Notes: generated by a model from the letters alone, not told the origin. DNA of 64,000 nt from an uncultured Prevotellaceae bacterium (GCA_902774815.1 CACYJV010000002.1:80373-144372); one strand, 5' to 3'. Counted from the first letter of the stretch, positions 40,658 to 51,017 are shown. Translations and numbers: made by a program.

Positions 40658-43600
40658 TCTTATAGTAGTATTTCAATATTTCCTCGTAATCTTTCCCTTC
40701 ATCGCCCATCACGGCAGCACCTATCTGGCAGAGGCCCACACCGTGCCCCCAGCCTCGGCCGTTGAGCACGAAACAGACTTCGTTGCCGTCGGCACCAGCC
40801 TGTTCGGTTTTGACAACCTCGAAGCAACTGCTCTTCAAGTGGCTATCGGAGAGTGCACGTCTGATCTCAAGTTCCTTGCCAATGGTGTACGAGCCCTTCT
40901 CGCCCACCACCTTCAGTTTCCAGATACGTCCGCTTTTACCCCGCTCCAAGGGTACTAAATCGGTAATTCGCCCAAGGTCAACGTTGAGTTTGTCCTGCAG
41001 CCAGGCAGCCACTTGCCGTCCCGTAACCGTTTCCTGCCAGCGATAGAAGTCGGTGGTTTCCTGATCGTAGTCGTTGAGCACTTGGCGGATGATGCGTTCG
41101 TCGTGCGTGTCGCACCACTCGCAAGGTACCGACTGCAGATAGGGTTTGCTGATGTTTTCCCAGCAATACTCGTACTCCTCGGTCCTTCCGCCACAGCACT
41201 TCGAAAAGCGTGCATCGCAGATGTCGGCCCACGAGTCGGCCTGCGTGTCGGCATCACCGCTTAAGCTGACGAGCACCTGCCCACGTGTGGCTTTCACTGC
41301 CTCGGCAACATGTGGGTTCGTGGCACGCGTAACGCCCTGATAGCGTTGGCAATGGTCATCGGCACAGACGTCGAAGATGGTATGGTCTTCACGGTCGTAC
41401 CAACGAATGAGTTCGTCGTCCTTCTTGATGAACGAGAAGAAGTTGTCGCGACGTTCGCCACTTTCCCTGCGTTTGTGCATCTGAGCCAGCAGCCACGAAC
41501 GCGATATCACGGCATGAGCCTTCAGGAACTCCTTCGACGAGGTCGCATTCATCTCGCTTGAGATGACGCTTTCGAGGTATTGCTCTACGGGAAGTTCGTT
41601 GATGGCACACAGTTTGTCGGCCTCGACAACCAACCTGAGCGTGCCCAGGAAGCGTTGCGTCTCCTGACGTTCCCAATGGAAACCAACACCGATGGTGACA
41701 TCCTTGATGGAGAAGGTGGCATCGCTGCGTTTCGGACGGAACACCAGCTCACGATATTGATTGCCATTCCATAGGATGCCACCTTCCGCAAACGCTACCA
41801 CCTGCGGTCCTTCGAGGTCGACACCTTTTGCCGTATAGGGTTTGTCGAGGGTAAAGCTAATCTGTTCAGCGCTGACAATGCCGACGCTGACCGTTGGCTG
41901 TTGCCCCATGGAGGTCGAACGGAGGGCCGTCTGCTTGTCGGCCATCGCCTTCAGCGAGCGCACCTCGTCGGCCACGACCTTCAAATCGTCGTCGCTCATG
42001 GCACATTCGCGGAGGATGTCAGCCACCTCAGCGGCCGTGAGGGCTTTGAAGTCTTCCTCGCGTGGGGTGATGATGAGGCCACCCATGTCGAGTGCACCCG
42101 GACTGACCATGTGACCGCCCTCTCCCTCGCGATAGTAGCAGTCGGGACGATGTTTGCGGCGCGGGAAGACCACACTGACCTGAGCGTCGCCCTGTCGCCA
42201 TGCCACGATGTTCATCATCGGTTCTTCGTCATCGGTTGCCTGATGCGCCGAAAGGGCCTCGTAGAGCATGCCGAATAGTCGGTTGTCGGCCTCGGCTGTA
42301 GTCGTGCGGATTACAAATGCCGGGCACACGTAGTCACGTAGCAGGCTCAGTTCGCCAGCTTCGGCAAGCGTGCAAACGGTTTCGAGATTTCGGCTGAGCC
42401 GCTGCCAAGCCCGCTGCAGGGGCAGCACACCACTCGTTCCGGCTTGCAGATGCATGTGGTCAGGGGCCGAAGCACCACATCGAGGACCATTATAGAACAC
42501 CATCAGTGCCGGATAATAGTCAAGCAGTCGCCGCATATCTGCATAATGACCGCTGATGCGCTGGGGTTCATGCTCCACAAGCGGTATGGTGAAGTGCATG
42601 GGCAGGACGGGATAGGGATTCACCAAAAGGTGATAACGGTCGGCAACAATCTTCTCAATCTGCTCGTCTGGACGGTTCTTCTTGCAGAGGAAACATGGAC
42701 GGGCGGCAATGGCAGCCTTATCCATGCGGGCTCCCGTAGAGACGATGCGGGCTGGGTTCCATTGCAGACGCATCGTCGTATCGCCGTCTGTCAGTTCGCG
42801 AGTCTGCGCAAGGCATAGGTCGCGATAGTTCTGCCGTGGCAGAGCCCACTTCTCAAGCTGTCGGTCGAAGAAGCGGACCAGCTGTCCGGTTCCCTTTGGC
42901 GGCAACGAAGCGGCATCGCTACTCCTTAAGGCGTTGAGGCGACGGCGGGCTTTCAGCTCCATGGTGCGCAGCCTGTCTTTGTATAGGTTATTGGCATTGA
43001 CACGCTCTATGCTCAGCGCGGCATCACTATTGCCACCCCATCGGCGGCACAGATAAAGCTCATCGTAGATGCGGCCGATACGCCAATGACGACTGAAGGC
43101 AAGTCCCATGGCATAGTCCTCGCCGTAACTGGTGTTGGGGAACTGCAGCTGGCGGGCCAGAGGGGTGAAGAATGCGCGCGGTGCTCCAAGTCCATTGATG
43201 CGAAGGGCGTTGTTTGGACCATTGTCGTCGGTCCACTCACGGTGGTCAATAATGCCGGGAGGCAAGGTCTGAAGGTCGAAGTCGCACATTCGGTATGAGC
43301 CTACCATCATGGCCGCGTGCTGCTTGTGGAATTCGTCGACGATACGTTGCAAGGTCTGTGGCGACGAGTAGAGGTCGTCCGAGTCCAGCTGCACGGCAAA
43401 GCGTCCGCAGCGGTCGTCGCCCACAGCCACGTTCCAGCAGCCGCCGATGCCCAAGTCGGTACGCTCGGGAATGATGTGAACGAGGTTGTCGTGATCCTGT
43501 TTCAGGCTCTGAAGTATCTCGGTGGTTCCGTCAGTCGAATGGTTGTCCACCACGATGACGTTATAGGCAAACCGCGTCTGCTGGGCAAGTGCGCTCTCGA

Positions 43601-44405
43601 CGGCGTCGCGAATGGTCTTCTGACGATTGTAGACGGGTATGACGACCGATGCTTCGAGGGCAAAATCTTGCTCTCCAAAGTCGATGTCCAAATAAGCCGT
43701 CGTATCGACAAGGGCATCCAGCGCGTTCAGATGGGCTGTGCAGGCACGTTCCATCTCTATCTGCACTTCGCGATTGCGGGGGTTCACGTAGTCAAACTGG
43801 CGTTCACCGCTCTTGCGCAGGTCCAACTGCCGGAGGGTGTAGAGGTATTCGTTCAGGTGGAAGATGGCATCGCAACGCGAAAGGTAGAGCCTCAGGGCAT
43901 ACCACCCTGCAAAGTCGTAGTGCTGGCGCGTCGAGGTCTGCCCTTCACCGTCGCGAAGCCAAGCCTTGAGCAACGAAGTACGCAGCAGAACCAGCTGACC
44001 GAAGTCGAAGTCGTCGCGCAGGGACCCTTCCTGATAGTCAATCGTAGGATGCCTTTCGACCACGATTCTTTCCTTTCCAGCCCCGTTGTCGGCAGCATCG
44101 GCACGCTCGCACCGCTCCTCGTAGTAGTCGCAGTAGACCATGGCGGCCCCACTCTCGTCGGCAGCTCGCAGCAGGCGCTCGAGGGCATGATAGCCCAGTG
44201 CCACGGGTTGGGCCTTCAGGCTGAGCAACACGTAGTCGGCTTCGGCCGAACGCGCCACCAGTTCCATGTTATCGGTCGACAGCAAGCCTTCCAGCGGCAA
44301 GTCGTTGATATGGCGAATGGTCTTGCTCTGGTGCAAGTCGGCCACCATTGGGGCCATGACTTCCGAATGGACGCAGGGCAAGAAACAGTCTATTCTTTCT
44401 CTCAT
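40632..44405 (-). CDS. Glycosyltransferase / DUF4922 / SpoIID multidomain fusion
   Basis: Protein of 1257 residues from ATG 44405. Residues 1-240 look like a degenerate GT-A domain ([20 protein letters not shown]). Residues 248-495 are a full family 2 glycosyltransferase ([43 protein letters not shown] with the [12 protein letters not shown]). Residues 530-800 carry DUF4922-like features, including [12 protein letters not shown] and DHMHLQAG, similar to the HIT/GalT fold. The C-terminal 400 residues are SpoIID/LytB-like ([49 protein letters not shown]). The downstream AmpG-like gene overlaps. SpoIID proteins cleave peptidoglycan glycan chains, but this protein has no clear signal peptide. Confidence 0.85.
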   Translation of the reverse strand: MRERIDCFLPCVHSEVMAPMVADLHQSKTIRHINDLPLEGLLSTDNMELVARSAEADYVLLSLKAQPVALGYHALERLLRAADESGAAMVYCDYYEERCERADAADNGAGKERIVVERHPTIDYQEGSLRDDFDFGQLVLLRTSLLKAWLRDGEGQTSTRQHYDFAGWYALRLYLSRCDAIFHLNEYLYTLRQLDLRKSGERQFDYVNPRNREVQIEMERACTAHLNALDALVDTTAYLDIDFGEQDFALEASVVIPVYNRQKTIRDAVESALAQQTRFAYNVIVVDNHSTDGTTEILQSLKQDHDNLVHIIPERTDLGIGGCWNVAVGDDRCGRFAVQLDSDDLYSSPQTLQRIVDEFHKQHAAMMVGSYRMCDFDLQTLPPGIIDHREWTDDNGPNNALRINGLGAPRAFFTPLARQLQFPNTSYGEDYAMGLAFSRHWRIGRIYDELYLCRRWGGNSDAALSIERVNANNLYKDRLRTMELKARRRLNALRSSDAASLPPKGTGQLVRFFDRQLEKWALPRQNYRDLCLAQTRELTDGDTTMRLQWNPARIVSTGARMDKAAIAARPCFLCKKNRPDEQIEKIVADRYHLLVNPYPVLPMHFTIPLVEHEPQRISGHYADMRRLLDYYPALMVFYNGPRCGASAPDHMHLQAGTSGVLPLQRAWQRLSRNLETVCTLAEAGELSLLRDYVCPAFVIRTTTAEADNRLFGMLYEALSAHQATDDEEPMMNIVAWRQGDAQVSVVFPRRKHRPDCYYREGEGGHMVSPGALDMGGLIITPREEDFKALTAAEVADILRECAMSDDDLKVVADEVRSLKAMADKQTALRSTSMGQQPTVSVGIVSAEQISFTLDKPYTAKGVDLEGPQVVAFAEGGILWNGNQYRELVFRPKRSDATFSIKDVTIGVGFHWERQETQRFLGTLRLVVEADKLCAINELPVEQYLESVISSEMNATSSKEFLKAHAVISRSWLLAQMHKRRESGERRDNFFSFIKKDDELIRWYDREDHTIFDVCADDHCQRYQGVTRATNPHVAEAVKATRGQVLVSLSGDADTQADSWADICDARFSKCCGGRTEEYEYCWENISKPYLQSVPCEWCDTHDERIIRQVLNDYDQETTDFYRWQETVTGRQVAAWLQDKLNVDLGRITDLVPLERGKSGRIWKLKVVGEKGSYTIGKELEIRRALSDSHLKSSCFEVVKTEQAGADGNEVCFVLNGRGWGHGVGLCQIGAAVMGDEGKDYEEILKYYYKNADIRKIY

Positions 44406-44433
44406 AGTTTTCGCATGATGTGTAAAACAGATG

Positions 44434-44441
44434 CAAAAATA
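44434..44441 (-). promoter_or_regulatory. Candidate -7 box of the fusion gene
   Basis: TATTTTTG on minus, about 28 nt before the ATG at 44405. The -33 is imperfect (TTTC with a 20-nt spacer). Confidence 0.45.
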
Positions 44442-44516
44442 CAAAAAACTCTGCCAATACGGAAACAAAAAGCCAATTATTTTAGCCACAACCGACTCAC
44501 GACCTGCCATCAGCAA

Positions 44517-44551
44517 CAAAAAAAGGCTGCCGTCACGGCAACCCTTTTTTC
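44517..44551. terminator. Bidirectional intrinsic terminator
   Basis: GGCTGCCG and CGGCAACC pair around TCA, flanked by an A-run on one side and a T-run on the other. It ends the candidate small RNA on minus. Confidence 0.8.
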
Positions 44552-44671
44552 CAAATTATACAAAAACATTATGAACCAAAGACTCCAAATGAGCCCATGA
44601 AAGTCTAACAAAACCCTTGGCAAAGGCAGACGTTCAGCACGCGATAGCACCTCTTTCGCTGCCAATTGCGC
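44518..44671 (-). ncRNA. Candidate small RNA in the divergent intergenic region
   Basis: A minus-strand promoter at 44674-44705 faces an intrinsic terminator at 44517-44544, giving a predicted transcript of about 154 nt with no good reading frame. Its sequence folds by eye into three successive hairpins. The first is GGCAGCG...CGTCTGCC. The second is CCAA...AGACT...AGTCTTTGG. The last is GGGTTGCCG-TGA-CGGCAGCC with a U-run. It lies between the divergent fusion gene and rlmN and serves neither as their leader nor as a terminator for a neighbour. It does not resemble 4.5S, tmRNA or RNase P RNA. Confidence 0.55.
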
Positions 44672-44673
44672 TG

Positions 44674-44705
44674 CAAAGGTACGACGAAAAAACCAACCTC
44701 GCAAT
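44674..44705 (-). promoter_or_regulatory. Promoter of the candidate small RNA
   Basis: On minus, ATTG (44702-44705), a 20-nt spacer and TACCTTTG (44674-44681). The -33 box has one mismatch. Confidence 0.55.
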
Positions 44706-44782
44706 ACCTAATAATTATGAAATATCTGGCCGACATCGGAAAATAAATAAGGTGAAAGGATGGTTTTCTCATTTTTTTGCAG

Positions 44783-44790
44783 TAACTTTG
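44783..44790 (+). promoter_or_regulatory. Candidate -7 box of rlmN
   Basis: TAACTTTG on plus, 24 nt before the rlmN ATG. No good -33 box is seen. Confidence 0.55.
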
Positions 44791-44814
44791 CACCATAAAA
44801 CGAAAACATGCGCT

Positions 44815-45915
44815 ATGGAAACGGTTAAGAAACCGCTGCTGGGCATGACCCTTGCTGAACTGAAAGAGGTGGCAAGAGGTCTTGGTATGCCCGCCTTCAC
44901 GGGCGGACAAATGGCGCAGTGGCTCTACCAGAAGCACGTTGCCAGCATCGACGAGATGACCAATCTGTCGAAGCAGAACCGCCAACGGCTGGCCGAACAC
45001 TACACGGTGGGCACGATGCTTCCGACCGACTGCCAGCGCAGCGTGGATGGCACGGTGAAGTATCTGTTCCCCGTCCTCACGCAGAACGCCCCAGACTCCT
45101 CGCAAGATGCCCCTTGCCCCCGGCATTTCGTTGAGACGGTCTTCATTCCCGATGGCGAACGTGCCACGCTGTGCGTCTCGTGCCAGGTGGGATGCAAGAT
45201 GAACTGTCTCTTCTGCCAGACGGGCAAGCAGGGGTGGCATGGCAACCTGACCGCAGCCGACATTCTCAACCAGCTGCATGCCCTTCCCGAGCGCGAACAG
45301 CTGACCAACATCGTCTTCATGGGACAGGGCGAGCCGATGGACAACCTCGATGCCGTATTACGGGCTACCGAGGTGCTCACGGCCGAATGGGGTTGGGCCT
45401 GGAGTCCACGACGCATCACCGTCAGTTCCGTGGGTGTGCGCAATAAGCTGCAGCGGTTCATCGAGGAAAGCGAGTGCCATGTGGCCATCAGCCTGCACTC
45501 CCCACTCCACGAGGAGCGCATGCAGCTGATGCCTGCCGAAAAAGGCATGCCCGTCAGCGATGTGGTGGAATTGCTGCGGCACTACGACTTTGCCCACCAG
45601 CGCCGTCTTTCGTTCGAGTACATCGTCTTCGGCGGACTCAACGACACGCCCCGGCACGCCAAGGCTATCGTGAACCTGCTCCGTGGACTCGACTGCCGCA
45701 TCAACCTCATCCGCTTCCACCAGATTCCCGACGTACCGCTTCACGGTTCCGACGAGAAGACGATGGAGTGGCTTCGCGACTACTTGACGCAACATGGCGT
45801 CTTCACCACCATCCGGGCATCGCGCGGCCAGGACATCTATGCCGCCTGCGGACTACTCTCCACGGCTAAACAGGAGGCCGAGGACCAGCCACAGGACATG
45901 AAACCATCACTCTGA
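44815..45915 (+). CDS. rlmN: Dual-specificity rRNA/tRNA adenine-C2 methyltransferase RlmN
   Basis: Radical-SAM enzyme of 366 residues that methylates A2503 of 23S rRNA, and A37 of some tRNAs in studied species. The iron-sulfur motif is CQVGCKMNCLFCQTG (CxxxCxxC at Cys-126, 130 and 133). Other features are VFMGQGEPMDNLDAVLRATE, ITVSSVGVRNKL, VAISLHSPLHEERMQLMPAE and the C-terminal catalytic Cys in YAACGLL. The start METVKKPLLGMTLAELKEVA fits the family and follows the TAACTTTG box. An in-frame reading from 44617 would cross that promoter. Confidence 0.96.
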   Translation: METVKKPLLGMTLAELKEVARGLGMPAFTGGQMAQWLYQKHVASIDEMTNLSKQNRQRLAEHYTVGTMLPTDCQRSVDGTVKYLFPVLTQNAPDSSQDAPCPRHFVETVFIPDGERATLCVSCQVGCKMNCLFCQTGKQGWHGNLTAADILNQLHALPEREQLTNIVFMGQGEPMDNLDAVLRATEVLTAEWGWAWSPRRITVSSVGVRNKLQRFIEESECHVAISLHSPLHEERMQLMPAEKGMPVSDVVELLRHYDFAHQRRLSFEYIVFGGLNDTPRHAKAIVNLLRGLDCRINLIRFHQIPDVPLHGSDEKTMEWLRDYLTQHGVFTTIRASRGQDIYAACGLLSTAKQEAEDQPQDMKPSL

Positions 45916-45935
45916 CACTAACAAAACAATACAAT

Positions 45936-46955
45936 ATGGAAGAAAGAAAAGTACGCGTTGCCATTACCCATGGCGATACCAACGGCATTGGATATGAACT
46001 GATTTTTAAGACCTTTGCCTCACCGGAGATCCTCGATCTCTGCACACCCATCATCTATGGTTCGCCCAAGATAGCCGCCTACCACCGCAAGGCGTTGGGC
46101 ATCGAGTCGGCATTCAGCATCATCAGCTCAGCCGAAGAGGCACGCGACGGACGCGTCAACCTTCTGACCTGCTTCGAAGAGGAAGTGAAGGTCGAACTTG
46201 GCAACAAGACTCAGGAGGGCGAGCAGGCTGGTGCCAAAGCGCTGAAGCGCGCCCTCGAAGACCAGAAGACGGGTGCCTACGACGTGCTTGTCATGGCACC
46301 GCTGGAAAAGAATAGCGTCGTCGAGCAACTGGGACTGCTCGTCATGATGAACGAAGACCTGCGCGTGGCCTTTGCCACCAATGCCATCGACCTGAAGGAG
46401 GTGGCTCAGAAGGTCACGAAGGAACGCGTCGTCAGCAAGGCCACAGCCCTTTTTGACATGTTGCGCCGCGACTTGCGCATCAGCAATCCACGTGTTGCCG
46501 TGCTGGCCTTGAACCCTAACGCCGACGGAACCGAAGAGGCCGAGGCCATCGTGCCCGCCCTTCAGGAACTGGAGGCCAGCGGTCGTCAGGCCTTTGGTCC
46601 CTACCCCGCTGCCAAGTTCTTCGGCGAGGGCATGTATGCTGCCTTTGACGCCGTCCTGGCCATGTACCACGACCAAGGCGCCGTGCCTTTGACGACACTT
46701 GCTGCCGACGACAACATCATCTACGTGGCCGGACTGTCCATGCCCTGTACGGCAGCATCCGACGACGTCGACTACGAACACGCCGGCAAAGGCATCACCG
46801 ACGAGAACGCCTTCCGACAGGCCATCTACTACGCCATCGACGCATTCCGCAACAGGATCAACTACGATGAGCCGCTCGTCAATCCCCTGCCGAAGCTCTA
46901 TCACGAGAAGCGCGAGGACGGCGAGAAAGTGCGCTTTGCCATACCTAAGAAATGA
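45936..46955 (+). CDS. pdxA: 4-Hydroxythreonine-4-phosphate dehydrogenase family protein
   Basis: Protein of 339 residues; PdxA acts in pyridoxal-phosphate synthesis by the DXP-dependent route. Signatures are [20 protein letters not shown] at the start, [18 protein letters not shown] (with Asn where relatives often have GLNPHAGE), and the metal site [29 protein letters not shown] ends the protein. It starts 20 bases after rlmN and overlaps the next gene by 4 bases. Some PdxA paralogues act on other four-carbon phosphates, so the vitamin B6 role is probable, not certain. Confidence 0.9.
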   Translation: MEERKVRVAITHGDTNGIGYELIFKTFASPEILDLCTPIIYGSPKIAAYHRKALGIESAFSIISSAEEARDGRVNLLTCFEEEVKVELGNKTQEGEQAGAKALKRALEDQKTGAYDVLVMAPLEKNSVVEQLGLLVMMNEDLRVAFATNAIDLKEVAQKVTKERVVSKATALFDMLRRDLRISNPRVAVLALNPNADGTEEAEAIVPALQELEASGRQAFGPYPAAKFFGEGMYAAFDAVLAMYHDQGAVPLTTLAADDNIIYVAGLSMPCTAASDDVDYEHAGKGITDENAFRQAIYYAIDAFRNRINYDEPLVNPLPKLYHEKREDGEKVRFAIPKK

Positions 46956-47950
46956 AGAAGAAATACCAAAACTTGTTCTTCCTTTTCGGCCTGCTCGTGC
47001 TCATCATCATGGTGACACAGCTTGACTTCCGTACTGTCTGGGCAGGATTGAAGCATGCCGGCTACTGGTTCTTTGCCGTGGTCGCGCTATGGGCACCGCT
47101 GTACATGCTCAACACGAGTGCGTGGTACATCATCATCCAGGCACAGGACGAGAAGCCCTCGCCCGTTCCCTTCTGGTGGCTCTATAAGGTCACCATCAGC
47201 GGCTTCGCACTCAACTATGCTACGCCTGGGGGACTCATGGGTGGCGAGCCCTACCGCATCATGGAACTCGCGCCCAGAATAGGCACCGAACGAGCCTCGT
47301 CGTCGGTCATCCTCTATGCCATGACGCACATCTTCAGCCACTTCTGGTACTGGTTCCTCGCCATCTTCCTCTACGTGCTGACGCAGCCCATCAACTTCTT
47401 CATGGGTGTTCTGCTCACCATGGTAGGAGCCTTCTGCCTGCTGGGACTGTGGTTCTTCATGGCCGGCTATCGCAAGGGACTCGCCTTCAGGGCGATGAAC
47501 CTGCTGCGCCACCTGCCCTTCATCAAGCGTTGGGCACAGCCTTTCATCGAGCAGCATCGCGAGCAACTCAACACCATCGACCAGCAGATAGCCGCGCTCC
47601 ACAAGCAGAACCCGCGCACCTTCGTGGCAGCCGTACTGCTCGAACTGCTTTGCCGCGTGGGAGCCGCGCTCGAGGTCTTCTTCGTGCTGCTCATCCTCAT
47701 GCCTTCGGTCAACTTCATCCAGTGCATCCTGATTCTTGCCTTCACGTCGCTCTTTGCCAATCTGCTCTTTTTCATGCCCCTGCAACTGGGCGGACGCGAG
47801 GGCGGATTCCTCATGTCGGTAAAGAACCTTGGCATGACCAGCAGCGCCGCAACACTTGTCGCACTCATCGTCCGCCTACGCGAACTCATTTGGACGGGCA
47901 TAGGCCTCCTGCTCATCAAAATAGACAAGAAGAATCCGAAGAAACCTTAA
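46952..47950 (+). CDS. Flippase-like/lysylphosphatidylglycerol-synthase-TM family protein
   Basis: Integral membrane protein of 332 residues with about eight helices. The pattern ([73 protein letters not shown]) matches the UPF0104/YbhN group related to the flippase half of MprF. The conserved GG.P.R segment is near residue 93. It overlaps pdxA by 4 bases (ATGA). The lipid substrate is unknown; the catalytic synthase domain of MprF is absent. Confidence 0.87.
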   Translation: MKKKYQNLFFLFGLLVLIIMVTQLDFRTVWAGLKHAGYWFFAVVALWAPLYMLNTSAWYIIIQAQDEKPSPVPFWWLYKVTISGFALNYATPGGLMGGEPYRIMELAPRIGTERASSSVILYAMTHIFSHFWYWFLAIFLYVLTQPINFFMGVLLTMVGAFCLLGLWFFMAGYRKGLAFRAMNLLRHLPFIKRWAQPFIEQHREQLNTIDQQIAALHKQNPRTFVAAVLLELLCRVGAALEVFFVLLILMPSVNFIQCILILAFTSLFANLLFFMPLQLGGREGGFLMSVKNLGMTSSAATLVALIVRLRELIWTGIGLLLIKIDKKNPKKP

Positions 47951-47989
47951 AAAATCTGCCAAAATTGCAGTTATCTCAAAGAAAATGTG

Positions 47990-47997
47990 TAATTTTG
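47990..47997 (+). promoter_or_regulatory. Candidate -7 box of the sigma54-activator gene
   Basis: TAATTTTG on plus lies 10 nt before the ATG at 48008. The -33 is poor. Confidence 0.45.
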
Positions 47998-48007
47998 TCA
48001 CCCCATT

Positions 48008-49246
48008 ATGAGTATGCGTGATTTGCAACAGATAAAACAAGCCTACAAGATCGTTGGAAACTGCGATGATCTGAACCGTGCGCTGGATGTCGCCTTGAAG
48101 GTGGCACCCACCGACCTCAGTGTTCTCATCGTAGGCGAAAGCGGTGTGGGCAAGGAAATCCTGCCACGCATCATTCACGACAACTCACCCCGTCGCCACG
48201 AGAAGTACTTCGCCATCAACTGCGGAGCCATCCCCGAGGGCACCATCGACAGCGAACTCTTCGGTCACGAGAAGGGCGCCTACACGGGAGCCATCGGCGA
48301 GAGCGAAGGCTATTTCGGTACGGCCAACAAGGGAACCATCTTCCTCGACGAGGTGGGTGAACTGCCACTCCCCACTCAGGCACGACTTTTGCGAGTGCTC
48401 GAAACGGGAGAGTACATCCGCGTGGGTGGCACGCAAATCCGTCGGACCGATGTCCGCATCGTGGCAGCCACCAACATCAACTTCCGGAAAGCCATCAGCG
48501 AAGGCCGCTTCCGCGAGGATCTGTACTACCGACTTCTCCAGGCATCCATCCAGATGCCCGCCCTGCGCGACCGCGGTCAGGACATCATCTTGCTCTTCCG
48601 CCACTTCGCCTTGGAGATTGCCGAGAAGCACCGCTTCCCGAAGATCACCCTCACCGACGAGGCCAAGTCGCTCATGCTGCGCTATAAGTGGCCAGGCAAC
48701 ATTCGTCAGCTGAAGAACATCACCGAACAGATGTCGGTGCTCAGCGAAAACAGGGAAATCGACGCGCAGACGCTGCGTCGCTTCATCCCCGAGGACCCCG
48801 AAAGCACCGAGCTGGCCCCCATCGCGCCATCCGGCTCCCACACCTACGAGAACGAGCGCGAGCTGCTCTACAAGATTCTCTACGAACTGAAGGGCAACGT
48901 CAGCGACCTCCGACGCGACATGAACAGCCTGCGCAAGCAACTCGACGAGGCACGCCAGCTGGGCGGAGCTGCCGCTTTCGGCGGCATGGCAGCCTACCCT
49001 GCCGACACCACGGCCGTGAGCACGCTGGGCAAGGACGTCCCGACGCAGGAAAACAAGGTCGAAGAAGCCGATGCCGAAGAGATACGCGAACCCGAAAGCC
49101 TCAACCTGAGCGACCTCAGCCGCCAGATGCTCGAGAAAGCCCTCGAGCGCAACGGTGGCAATCGCAAGAAGGCCGCACAGGAATTAGGCATCAGCGACAG
49201 AACCCTCTACCGACGACTCAGGCAATATGGACTGGACAATAAGTAA
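48008..49246 (+). CDS. Sigma54-dependent Fis-family transcriptional activator
   Basis: Protein of 412 residues without a receiver domain. The AAA+ domain (about 20-255) has Walker A GESGVGKE, the sigma54-contacting GAYTGA loop, Walker B TIFLDEVGELP, and the arginine-finger region FREDLYYRL. The C-terminal Fis-type HTH is at about 365-410 (EKALERNGGNRKKAAQELGI then SDRTLYRRLRQYG). The linker contains a short coiled coil (LRRDMNSLRKQLDEARQL). It heads the block lptE, TPR protein, secG conserved in Bacteroidota. Without a receiver or sensor domain it may be controlled by its level alone. Confidence 0.94.
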   Translation: MSMRDLQQIKQAYKIVGNCDDLNRALDVALKVAPTDLSVLIVGESGVGKEILPRIIHDNSPRRHEKYFAINCGAIPEGTIDSELFGHEKGAYTGAIGESEGYFGTANKGTIFLDEVGELPLPTQARLLRVLETGEYIRVGGTQIRRTDVRIVAATNINFRKAISEGRFREDLYYRLLQASIQMPALRDRGQDIILLFRHFALEIAEKHRFPKITLTDEAKSLMLRYKWPGNIRQLKNITEQMSVLSENREIDAQTLRRFIPEDPESTELAPIAPSGSHTYENERELLYKILYELKGNVSDLRRDMNSLRKQLDEARQLGGAAAFGGMAAYPADTTAVSTLGKDVPTQENKVEEADAEEIREPESLNLSDLSRQMLEKALERNGGNRKKAAQELGISDRTLYRRLRQYGLDNK

Positions 49247-49754
49247 AACCATCAGGACATGCACGGCTCTCGTCGTGGTCATGCTGCTTGCCTCGTGCGC
49301 CTTTGAAGGCTATAAGTTCAATGGCGCAAGCATCGACTACAGCAAGACCAAGACCATACAGATAGCCGACTTCCCCATCCGTGCCAGCTACGTCTGGGGA
49401 CCTATGGCACCCATGTTCAACAACCAGCTGAAGGACCAGTTCGCCAGCCACACCAAGCTCATCCAGGTGAAGCGCAACGGCGACCTGAAAATCGAGGGCG
49501 AGATCACGCAGTACTCCCAGCGCAACAAGTCCGTGTCCAGCGAGGGCTATTCGGCACAGGTCGAACTCTCCATGACGGTCAACGTCAGGTTCACCAACAA
49601 CGCCAATCACTCCGAGGACTTCGAACGCTCGTTCACGGCAACGTCGTCCTACGAGTCCACGCAGTCGCTCAACTCCGTCCAGGAAGAACTCGTCACGCAG
49701 ATGACAAAGGAACTCTGCGACCAGATCTTCAATGCAACCGTGGCCAACTGGTAA
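49227..49754 (+). CDS. lptE: LptE-family LPS-assembly lipoprotein
   Basis: Protein of 175 residues. A lipobox (ALVVVMLLASCAFEG, Cys at about residue 24) anchors it in the outer membrane. The mature part reads as the LptE fold: YSKTKTIQIADFPIRASYVW, LKDQFASHTKLIQVKRNGDL, IEGEITQYSQRNKSV, ending with a C-terminal helix. LptE plugs the LptD barrel for LPS insertion. It starts 20 bases before the stop of the sigma54-activator gene in a different frame, so the two are translationally coupled. The TPR gene follows after 38 bases. Confidence 0.88.
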   Translation: MDWTISKTIRTCTALVVVMLLASCAFEGYKFNGASIDYSKTKTIQIADFPIRASYVWGPMAPMFNNQLKDQFASHTKLIQVKRNGDLKIEGEITQYSQRNKSVSSEGYSAQVELSMTVNVRFTNNANHSEDFERSFTATSSYESTQSLNSVQEELVTQMTKELCDQIFNATVANW

Positions 49755-49792
49755 TACATTATATAAATATATAAACGCAACAACGCAGGCAA

Positions 49793-50557
49793 ATGGAACT
49801 CAACGAACTCATCAAGCATCCCGAGCTCATGGACAAGGAGACCCTCTACGATCTCCGAAGCCTGCTTGCGCTCTACCCCTACTACCAGCCCGCCAGGCTG
49901 CTCATGCTGCAGAACCTCTATCTGCTCCACGACCCCACCTTCGACGAAGAACTCCGACGAGCCGCTATCTACATCACCGACCGCCGGAAGCTGTTCAACC
50001 TCGTCGAGGCAGCCCACTACCAGATACGCCCCCGGCGCAAGGACCACGCACAGGGCCTCCATGCCAAGGACGAGAAGAGCAGCCGCACCATCGCACTCAT
50101 CGACAACTTCCTCGACTCCATGCCCAAAGACGAGGCACCCGAAACGACCGACCAGCCCAAGCGCAAACCCACTCCCGCCGATGCCACCGTTGACTACGTG
50201 TCCTACCTGCTCGAAATCGAAAGCGATGACGACGAACCCGGCTCGACCAAGGCTCCCGAGATGAAAGGCCAGAGCCTCATCGACAACTTCATCGACAACG
50301 AAGGCGGCCGGATACAGCTACAGGACGAAATCAGCTACACACCCGACGACGAATACGTCAACGACGACGATGATGGCGACACCGACGAAGGCTATTTCAC
50401 CGAGACTTTGGCCAAAATATACATAAAACAAGGCCGATATTCCAAGGCTTTGGAAATTATTAAGCGATTAAATTTGATTTATCCAAAAAAAAATGCTTAC
50501 TTTGCAGACCAAATCAGATTTCTCGAGAAACTGATCCTCAACGAGCAAGCAAATTGA
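49793..50557 (+). CDS. Acidic TPR-containing protein
   Basis: Protein of 254 residues. The N-terminus is helical (LNELIKHPELMDKETLYDLR, LLALYPYYQPARLLMLQNLY) and the middle is acidic and low-complexity (DDEYVNDDDDGDTDEGYF, about 185-205). The C-terminus has one clear tetratricopeptide-like pair (LAKIYIKQGRYSKALEIIKR, about 212-232). No signal peptide is present, so it is probably cytoplasmic. It lies in the block sigma54-activator/lptE/this gene/secG. Base composition becomes noticeably AT-rich over its last 100 bases. Confidence 0.8.
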   Translation: MELNELIKHPELMDKETLYDLRSLLALYPYYQPARLLMLQNLYLLHDPTFDEELRRAAIYITDRRKLFNLVEAAHYQIRPRRKDHAQGLHAKDEKSSRTIALIDNFLDSMPKDEAPETTDQPKRKPTPADATVDYVSYLLEIESDDDEPGSTKAPEMKGQSLIDNFIDNEGGRIQLQDEISYTPDDEYVNDDDDGDTDEGYFTETLAKIYIKQGRYSKALEIIKRLNLIYPKKNAYFADQIRFLEKLILNEQAN

Positions 50558-50597
50558 AACAACAAATAACAATAAATAATAACAACAAACAAACAAA

Positions 50598-51017
50598 ATG
50601 GTTTACACATTATTCGTAATTCTCATCGTAATTGCAGCACTGCTGATGATCGGCATCGTGCTCATTCAAGAATCTAAGGGAGGCGGTCTCGCATCCAATT
50701 TCTCCGCGAACAACCAGTTCATGGGTGTCCGCAAGACCACAGACGTCATCGAAAAGGCAACATGGAGCCTTGCCGCTGCCATGGTCGTATTCAGCGTCAT
50801 CTGCGCATATGTAGCCCCCACGGCATCAACCGAGCAGAGCGTTCTTGAGAACGTCGCTACCGAAACACAGACCACCAACCCCGTGAACACACAGGGATTC
50901 GGTGCAGGCCAGCAGGCCGCTCCCGCAGCCAAGGACGCCGCAGCTCCCGCAGCAGCACCTGCAGCAGCTAAGGAGGCCGCTCCTGCCAAGGAAGCAGCAC
51001 CCGCCAAGGCTCAGTAA
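50598..51017 (+). CDS. secG: Preprotein translocase subunit SecG
   Basis: Inner-membrane protein of 139 residues that assists SecYEG. Two helices, at about 3-22 (TLFVILIVIAALLMIGIVLI) and 53-72 (ATWSLAAAMVVFSVICAYVA), flank the conserved cytoplasmic QESKGGGLAS segment. A long Ala/Pro/Lys-rich tail follows (AAPAAKDAAAPAAAPAAAKE, about 105-139). The tail is longer and more repetitive than in proteobacterial SecG. It ends the lptE block and is followed by the tRNA-His unit. Confidence 0.93.
   Translation: MVYTLFVILIVIAALLMIGIVLIQESKGGGLASNFSANNQFMGVRKTTDVIEKATWSLAAAMVVFSVICAYVAPTASTEQSVLENVATETQTTNPVNTQGFGAGQQAAPAAKDAAAPAAAPAAAKEAAPAKEAAPAKAQ

Noticed and set aside
43317-44600. Plus-strand frame of over 400 codons
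   Set aside because: It is antisense to the GT2/SpoIID fusion gene, has no recognisable domain or promoter, and its residue composition is that of a shadow frame.
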